Source: Syntrophomonadaceae bacterium (GTDB taxonomy: Bacteria; Bacillota; Syntrophomonadia; Syntrophomonadales; Syntrophomonadaceae). Taken from it: a stretch of DNA of 10,829 bases. Positions 6,093-10,829 of the stretch are shown here, piece by piece (the stretch's first letter is position 1; each line of letters opens with the position of its first letter). A program made the translations under genes and the position numbers. The notes beneath the pieces are model-generated. The model saw only the letters and a program-made list of their open reading frames with translations, did not search any database and had not been told where the DNA came from. The stretch is from assembly GCA_028686565.1 (NCBI GenBank), contig JAQUBU010000058.1, forward strand, positions 1 to 10,829, in the 5' to 3' direction.

Positions 6093-7283
6093 ATGATAAA
6101 AACTTATTTTACTTCTGAATCAGTTACTGAAGGGCATCCAGATAAGGTTGCAGACCAAATATCCGATGCTATTTTAGATGCAATTATTGCTGAAGACCCT
6201 TATTCCAGAGTTGCGGCGGAAACTATAGTTACCACTGGTCTGGTTCTGGTAGCGGGAGAAATTACTACCAACTGTTATGTGGATATTGCAAAATTGGTAC
6301 GCAGTACAATAAAGGAAATTGGTTATACCAGGGCTAAATTTGGATTTGATTCCGAAACCTGTGCAGTTATCACTTCGCTTGATGAGCAATCCGGTGATAT
6401 TGCCATGGGTGTGGATAAGGCGTTTGAAGCCAAGCAGGGGGAAATGTCAGAAGAAGCCCTGCAGGCAATCGGTGCCGGTGATCAGGGTATGATGTTTGGT
6501 TATGCAAGTAATGAAACTGATGTATTGATGCCCATGCCGATATATCTAGCCAGTAAAATGGCTCAGAGATTGGCTGTGGTTCGCAAGGAAGGTATCATTC
6601 CGTACCTGAGACCAGATGGCAAGACTCAGGTTACAGTAGAATATCAGGATGATAAACCGGTTCGGGTAAGTACGGTAGTAGTATCTGCTCAACACCATCC
6701 TGATATTAATATGGAGGTTCTTTCTAAAGACATTATTGAAAAGGTAGTAAAGTATGTTGTCCCAGCAGAGATGCTGGACTCCGAAACACGTTATTACATA
6801 AATCCCACCGGGCGTTTTGTAATAGGCGGACCTCAAGGTGATTGCGGCTTAACCGGCAGGAAAATTATTGTTGATACCTATGGCGGTATGTCACGTCATG
6901 GCGGTGGTGCTTTTTCGGGTAAAGATCCTACAAAAGTTGACCGCTCTGCATCCTACATGGCACGTTATGTTGCCAAGAATATTGTAGCTGCAGGTATTGC
7001 TGAGCGCTGTGAGATACAACTGGCTTATGCGATAGGTGTGGCCAATCCGCTTTCAATCAATATTAACGCTTTTGGAACCGGTAAAATGTCTGAAGAGAAG
7101 ATAGTCCAATTAGTCAGAGATAATTTTGATTTGCGTCCGGCAGCCATTATCCGAGATCTGGACTTAAGGCGGCCTATCTATAGGAAGACTGCTGCCTATG
7201 GGCATTTTGGCAGAAACGATGAAGATTTTACCTGGGAGAAAACTGATAAAGCAGCTAAGCTAAAGGAACAAGCCGGATTATAA
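6093..7283 (+). CDS. metK: S-adenosylmethionine synthetase (methionine adenosyltransferase)
   Basis: MetK makes S-adenosylmethionine from methionine and ATP in the cytoplasm, releasing phosphate and pyrophosphate; the product is the main methyl donor. The 396-residue protein has the family length and every signature: EGHPDK (13-18), where His15 acts in catalysis, the GAGDQG hexapeptide at 127-132 followed by MMFGYA, and GGGAFSGKDPTKVDRSA from residue 270, the glycine-rich phosphate-binding loop. AGGAG (6080-6084) lies 8 nt before the ATG. It sits 16 nt after coaBC and so reads as part of the same transcription unit. In B. subtilis metK is elsewhere and is controlled by an S-box riboswitch; here no room exists for one directly upstream, so control by that route at this site can be excluded. 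A terminator-like hairpin lies about 100 nt downstream. Confidence 0.98.
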   Translation: MIKTYFTSESVTEGHPDKVADQISDAILDAIIAEDPYSRVAAETIVTTGLVLVAGEITTNCYVDIAKLVRSTIKEIGYTRAKFGFDSETCAVITSLDEQSGDIAMGVDKAFEAKQGEMSEEALQAIGAGDQGMMFGYASNETDVLMPMPIYLASKMAQRLAVVRKEGIIPYLRPDGKTQVTVEYQDDKPVRVSTVVVSAQHHPDINMEVLSKDIIEKVVKYVVPAEMLDSETRYYINPTGRFVIGGPQGDCGLTGRKIIVDTYGGMSRHGGGAFSGKDPTKVDRSASYMARYVAKNIVAAGIAERCEIQLAYAIGVANPLSININAFGTGKMSEEKIVQLVRDNFDLRPAAIIRDLDLRRPIYRKTAAYGHFGRNDEDFTWEKTDKAAKLKEQAGL

Positions 7284-7379
7284 CAAGGCGAAAAGAAGTC
7301 CCTCGCCTCGCTGCAGCGGTGCAAAAGAAACTGCTTCGCATTTGTTCCGATATTTAGAATGTTTAACTATATAAATAAA

Positions 7380-7406
7380 AACAAGGCGGGATTACCCGCC
7401 TTTGTT
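7380..7406 (+). terminator. Rho-independent terminator-like hairpin between metK and priA
   Basis: AACAAGGCGGG (7380-7390) pairs with CCCGCCTTTGTT (7395-7406) around the 4-nt loop ATTA, giving an 11-bp stem with one bulged T and a G+C-rich top (GGCGGG/CCCGCC). The 3' side runs into TTTGTT then GAATTAATT; the 5' side is preceded by AAATAAA, so on the minus strand it is followed by a T-rich run as well. It probably ends at least part of the dapF-metK transcript. It lies only 21 nt before the priA GTG, so it could also act as an attenuator if transcription of priA begins upstream. The 9-mer AACAAGGCG also occurs at 7282-7290. Confidence 0.8.
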
Positions 7407-7415
7407 GAATTAATT

Positions 7416-7421
7416 GGGGGA
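7416..7421 (+). promoter_or_regulatory. Probable priA ribosome binding site
   Basis: GGGGGA stands 6 nt before the GTG at 7428. It is not a perfect match to AGGAGG, but it is the only purine-rich site near the start that homology predicts. Confidence 0.55.
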
Positions 7422-7427
7422 CTGGTT

Positions 7428-9824
7428 GTGTACTCGGCCGATATCTTAATAAACCTGCCTAATAAAAGATTTGATCACAGCTATACATATCAAGTGCCCG
7501 ACAGAATGAAAGAAGAAATAGCTTTCGGGAAACGCGTTTTAGTGGAACTGGGCAGCAAAAAGGTTGAGGGATTCATTATTGCCATAAATGAGGAAGAGCA
7601 AGCCGGCGCCGGGCTTAAGCCTCTGATAAGAATTCTGGACAGCGAACCGGTCTTCGACAATGGATTATATGAACTGGCTTGCTGGATGGCACAGACTTGT
7701 ATTTGCCCGGTTGCCAGCGCCATTAATGCCATGATACCGCGTACTTTGGTTCGAAAGAGAAAAGTTAGTGTAATCCCCTTGCTTGCCAGAGAGCAAATTG
7801 GCAGTGTAGCACAAGAGCATCTGCTTAATACCTATGCCGAGTTTTTTACTGTTCTATGGGAGCGGGGTGAAATGAGTCGCAAAGAAGCGTGTAAACTTTT
7901 AAAACAAGAGGTTCTGGATGATTTAGAGCTTAACGACCTTATAAATATCAGCGGCAGTTACTTTGGCTATCGTGAGCAAAAGTCGGGATATGTTTATAGA
8001 ATCAAAGAGTTTGATCCATTGCAGGATTTACTGCCTTTGCAGAAAAAATCATCCCGGCAGGCAGAGGTTATGGAGATGTTAATGCAAAAAAATGAAATTG
8101 AGCAGGAATATCTTGACAATCTTATCCCGGGCAGCAGTATCAAAGCTTTGATAAAGAAAAAATATATTGAAGTAGTCCGAAAAATAGATGATGAAATCTA
8201 TATCACAGTACCGCAATTAACTGATGAACAGCAAGTTGTATATGATGAAATAGATAAAGCTTTATCAGGTCGCCGCAGACAGGATTTTCTGCTCTATGGT
8301 GTAACCGGCAGCGGTAAGACCGAAGTCTATTTGCGAGCCGCTGAAAAAGCCATACAATTAGGTAAAAAAGTGATAATAATGGTGCCGGAAATAGCATTGA
8401 CCCGTCATCTGGTAGAGATGTTTGCTGGACGCATAAATAGTATGGCGGTTTTACACAGCCATATGTCTGCAGGTGACAGATATGCTGAGTGGAAGCGAAT
8501 TCGTCAGGGGGAAATCACTCTGGTCCTGGGGACGCGATCAGCGATTTTTGCCCCTTTACCTGACTTGGGATTAATCATTATTGACGAAGAACAGGAACCA
8601 AGTTATAAACAGGAGGAGACACCCAAATATCATGCTCTGAATGTAGCCCGTCAAAGAGCTGAAATGGAATCTGCAATCTTGCTGATGGGCAGTGCAACTC
8701 CTTCTATTGATAGCTTTTATAATGCTGAAATAAAAAAGACTCCTGTGCTCTGCCTTAAAAAACGAGTCAAGGATGCCCAAATGCCTGTGGTGGAAATTGA
8801 AAATATGAAGTATTCGGCTAAAATCGTTAATAAATCAATATCCCCAAGACTTCAGGAAAAGCTTAATGATTGTTTAAAAAGAGGAGAACAAAGCATTCTC
8901 TTTATTAATCGCCGCGGCTTTGCCCCTATGACAATCTGTACCGAATGCGGAAAAATTTCCGCCTGTCCGGTTTGCTCAGTGGGGATGACTTATCATCAAG
9001 ATATTGACCGCAATGTATGTCATTATTGCAATTATCAAAGCAGGGTACCAAGTGAATGTTCAGTATGCGGCAGCATCCGGTTAATGCAAATTGGCACCGG
9101 GACCCAAAGAGTTGAAGAAGAAGTAAGATACCTTTTTCCTGAAGCCTGTATTGCAAGATTGGATATGGACAGCAGCAGAAAAAGTGGTGTTCAAAAAAGC
9201 ATCTTGGAGAAAATGAAAAAGAAAGAAATAGATATTTTAATAGGAACCCAGATGGTCGCCAAAGGATTCGATTTTCCCAGTGTATCGCTGGTAGGAATTA
9301 TAGATGCTGACAGTATGCTTAACATACCTGACTTCAGAGCGGGAGAGCGCAGCTTTCAGTTGATAGTACAAGCTGCAGGCAGAGCTGGGCGGGGCAACTA
9401 TCCAGGTGAAGTATTAGTCCAGACCTATAATCCGTTACATCCAATTATTCAATTGGCGGCCAGCCAGGATTACATCGGATTTTACCGGCAAGAAATCAAA
9501 ATACGCAAACTATTAAATTATCCGCCCTTTACCCAGATATTAAGAATATTAATATCATCTGATCAGGAAGAGGCGGCTCGCGTGGCTGCAGAAGCAAAAG
9601 CAGAGCAAATAGAACAAATAATTGATGCCAGTGAGGAAGACGTTGAAATACTGGGGCCAGCCCCTTGTCCCATCTATAAAATCCGTAATCGGTACAGATG
9701 GCAGCTCTTAATTAAATGTGAAAATATGCTATTATTAAATAGTATTGGTCGTTATATAATATCTAAAGGTCTTAATAAATCAGTTAAATTAGAGATGGAT
9801 ATAAATCCGCTCACAACTATGTAA
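7428..9824 (+). CDS. priA: Primosomal protein N' (replication restart helicase PriA)
   Basis: PriA is a superfamily 2 DNA helicase that recognises stalled forks and reloads the replicative helicase. Counting from GTG 7428 the protein has 798 residues. The N-terminal part holds the 3'-end-binding domain (SADILINLPNKRFDHSYTY). The helicase core has Walker A GVTGSGKTE at 291-299 and Walker B DEEQ at 386-389, where most PriA proteins have DEEH, then EPSYKQEE. Four cysteine pairs between residues 504 and 547 (CTEC, CPVC, CHYC, CSVC) form the two zinc sites inserted in the core. GTQMVAKGFDFP and QAAGRAGRG are the later helicase motifs. The GTG was chosen because homologues begin near here and the 23 residues added by ATG 7359 would be encoded by a terminator hairpin. 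The stop overlaps the def ribosome binding site. Confidence 0.95.
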   Translation: MYSADILINLPNKRFDHSYTYQVPDRMKEEIAFGKRVLVELGSKKVEGFIIAINEEEQAGAGLKPLIRILDSEPVFDNGLYELACWMAQTCICPVASAINAMIPRTLVRKRKVSVIPLLAREQIGSVAQEHLLNTYAEFFTVLWERGEMSRKEACKLLKQEVLDDLELNDLINISGSYFGYREQKSGYVYRIKEFDPLQDLLPLQKKSSRQAEVMEMLMQKNEIEQEYLDNLIPGSSIKALIKKKYIEVVRKIDDEIYITVPQLTDEQQVVYDEIDKALSGRRRQDFLLYGVTGSGKTEVYLRAAEKAIQLGKKVIIMVPEIALTRHLVEMFAGRINSMAVLHSHMSAGDRYAEWKRIRQGEITLVLGTRSAIFAPLPDLGLIIIDEEQEPSYKQEETPKYHALNVARQRAEMESAILLMGSATPSIDSFYNAEIKKTPVLCLKKRVKDAQMPVVEIENMKYSAKIVNKSISPRLQEKLNDCLKRGEQSILFINRRGFAPMTICTECGKISACPVCSVGMTYHQDIDRNVCHYCNYQSRVPSECSVCGSIRLMQIGTGTQRVEEEVRYLFPEACIARLDMDSSRKSGVQKSILEKMKKKEIDILIGTQMVAKGFDFPSVSLVGIIDADSMLNIPDFRAGERSFQLIVQAAGRAGRGNYPGEVLVQTYNPLHPIIQLAASQDYIGFYRQEIKIRKLLNYPPFTQILRILISSDQEEAARVAAEAKAEQIEQIIDASEEDVEILGPAPCPIYKIRNRYRWQLLIKCENMLLLNSIGRYIISKGLNKSVKLEMDINPLTTM

Positions 9825-9835
9825 GGAGGATATAG

Positions 9836-10300
9836 ATGTCAGTATACCAGGTTGTGACCTTACCCGATCCAATTCTTAGAGCCAAGGCTTTGCCAATACA
9901 AAAAATTAATGATGGGGTAATACGAGTGCTCGATAATATGCGCGATACCATGTATGCTTTTGATGGGGTAGGTTTGGCTGCTCCGCAAATCGGTGTTTCC
10001 AAGCGTATTGTAGTTATCGACACCGGAGAAAACTATATAGAAATAATTAATCCGGAGATTATCTGCAAGGAAGGCCTAATGACAGGCAGCGAAGGATGCT
10101 TAAGTGTACCGGGTATAGTCGGCAGGGTAAACAGAGCTAAAAAGGTAATAGTCAAAGGAATTGACCGGCAGGGGCAGGAACTGAATATAGAGGGTGTAGA
10201 CCTGCTGGCCAAGGCTTTACAACACGAGATAGATCACCTGGATGGCATCTTGTTCATTGATATAGCAGTCGAGACCAGAAATGATGACCGAGGGTATTGA
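9836..10300 (+). CDS. def: Peptide deformylase
   Basis: Def removes the formyl group from the N-terminal methionine of new proteins at the ribosome exit, using a metal ion (usually Fe2+). The 154-residue product shows all three family motifs: GVGLAAPQ (44-51), EGCLS (86-90) with metal ligand Cys88, and HEIDH (130-134) with metal ligands His130 and His134 and catalytic Glu131. The length and short C-terminus fit the type 1 enzymes. The perfect AAGGAGG (9823-9829) overlaps the priA stop codon and lies 6 nt before the ATG, so translation is probably coupled to priA. fmt follows, the usual partner, which adds the formyl group that Def removes. The last codons (ETRNDDRGY, then TGA) belong to an imperfect tandem duplication that extends past the stop, so the present C-terminus may be recent. 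Confidence 0.97.
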   Translation: MSVYQVVTLPDPILRAKALPIQKINDGVIRVLDNMRDTMYAFDGVGLAAPQIGVSKRIVVIDTGENYIEIINPEIICKEGLMTGSEGCLSVPGIVGRVNRAKKVIVKGIDRQGQELNIEGVDLLAKALQHEIDHLDGILFIDIAVETRNDDRGY

Positions 10301-10340
10301 TATACGTTAGAGACCGGAAGATGACCGCGGATATATTATG
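10271..10340 (+). repeat. Imperfect tandem duplication across the def stop codon
   Basis: GAGACCAGAAATGATGACCG (10271-10290) recurs as GAGACCGGAAGATGACCG (10310-10327), starting 39 nt later. The first copy continues AGGGTATTGATAT and the second CGGATATATTAT. Apart from a 2-nt deletion and one substitution the first 18-20 nt agree. The first unit encodes the end of Def; the second is non-coding in the gap before fmt. Confidence 0.65.
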
Positions 10341-10370
10341 AAAGGCAAGCTATTTAAGCTTTAAAAGAAG

Positions 10371-10829
10371 ATGAGAATAGTTTTTATGGGTACATCAATA
10401 TTTGCCGTACCGTCTTTGGAAGCCTTAATTCACTCAGAAAATGAAATAATAGCGGTGGTAAGCCAGCCGGATCGTCCCAAGGGGAGAGGGCATAAATTTA
10501 AGCCGACCCCGGTTAAAACTGTGGCTGAATCCTTTAAACTGCAGATATTCCAGCCTGATTCCATAAAGACCGAAACAGCAATCCAGCAGGTTATGGACTG
10601 GCAGCCGGATTTAATAGTGGTTGTTTCGTATGGGCAGATTATTCCCCCGGCTATTCTCGGCTTTCCGCGTTATGGGTGTATTAATGTACATGCCTCATTA
10701 TTACCTCGCTACCGGGGTGCAGCTCCCATCCAGAGAGCGATAATGGCAGGTGAGGAAGTAACCGGAGTAACTATAATGTATATGGATAAAAGCTTGGACA
10801 CCGGTGATATAATAAAACAATGCAGTCTG
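10371..10829 (+). CDS. fmt: Methionyl-tRNA formyltransferase, N-terminal part (3' end outside window)
   Basis: Fmt transfers a formyl group from 10-formyltetrahydrofolate to initiator Met-tRNA, making the formyl-Met-tRNA used to start translation. The window holds 153 codons with no stop before the edge, about half of the usual length near 310. The frame starts MRIVFMGTSIFAVPSLEAL, the standard N-terminus, then SQPDRPKGRG. The catalytic triad of the N-terminal domain is complete: Asn105 and His107 in NVHASLLPRYRG and Asp143 in LDTGD, matching Asn106, His108 and Asp144 of E. coli Fmt. SLLPRYRG (109-116) is the folate-binding signature. The start has only a weak site (AAAAGAAG touching the ATG), and 70 nt separate it from def, more than most gaps here. 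The C-terminal tRNA-binding domain lies outside the window. Confidence 0.97.
   Translation, partial: MRIVFMGTSIFAVPSLEALIHSENEIIAVVSQPDRPKGRGHKFKPTPVKTVAESFKLQIFQPDSIKTETAIQQVMDWQPDLIVVVSYGQIIPPAILGFPRYGCINVHASLLPRYRGAAPIQRAIMAGEEVTGVTIMYMDKSLDTGDIIKQCSL

Noticed and set aside
10338..10364. Eight-codon open frame as a real leader peptide gene
   Set aside because: It has no clear ribosome binding site and no repeated codon pattern suggesting attenuation; kept only as a remark under the fmt start.

Overview
The window comes from a low-to-moderate G+C Firmicute, most likely an anaerobic Clostridia-type organism; a Syntrophomonas-like lineage is my guess, from overall impression only. Supporting signs are strong AAGGAGG-type ribosome binding sites, use of GTG starts, and the gene order yicC-remA-gmk-rpoZ-coaBC-(metK)-priA-def-fmt. 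That order matches the Bacillus subtilis yloB-yloC-remA-gmk-rpoZ-coaBC-priA-def-fmt region, with additions. All genes lie on the plus strand.

Layout: (1) 2-508 is the 3' end of a calcium-type P-type ATPase gene (the B. subtilis yloB position). (2) 509-818 is non-coding and unusually rich in small inverted repeats, including a 125-nt segment closed by a perfect 8-bp inverted repeat. (3) 819-2861 is a two-gene diaminopimelate module, dapF and a dapL-type aminotransferase, not present at this place in B. subtilis. (4) 2862-7283 is a tightly packed run: yicC, remA, gmk, rpoZ, coaBC, metK, with gaps of 0 to 34 nt. (5) 7284-7427 carries a strong terminator-like hairpin. (6) 7428-10829 holds priA, def and the 5' part of fmt, which runs off the window.

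The genes serve housekeeping: meso-diaminopimelate for cell wall and lysine, RNA turnover (YicC), a DNA-binding regulator (RemA), GMP phosphorylation, the omega subunit of RNA polymerase, coenzyme A synthesis, S-adenosylmethionine synthesis, replication restart, and the formyl-methionine cycle (Fmt adds the formyl group, Def removes it). I see no mobile element, CRISPR array, tRNA, rRNA or recognised riboswitch.

I did not find a new multi-gene system. The points most worth a second look are non-coding: a perfect hairpin lying exactly between the Shine-Dalgarno sequence and the start codon of remA; the structured leader-like region before dapF with two mutually exclusive pairings; a terminator inside the apparent 5' extension of priA, which fixes its start at a GTG; and an imperfect tandem duplication of the 3' end of def. 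Several gene starts given here differ from the longest open frame (dapF, rpoZ, coaBC, priA), with reasons stated.
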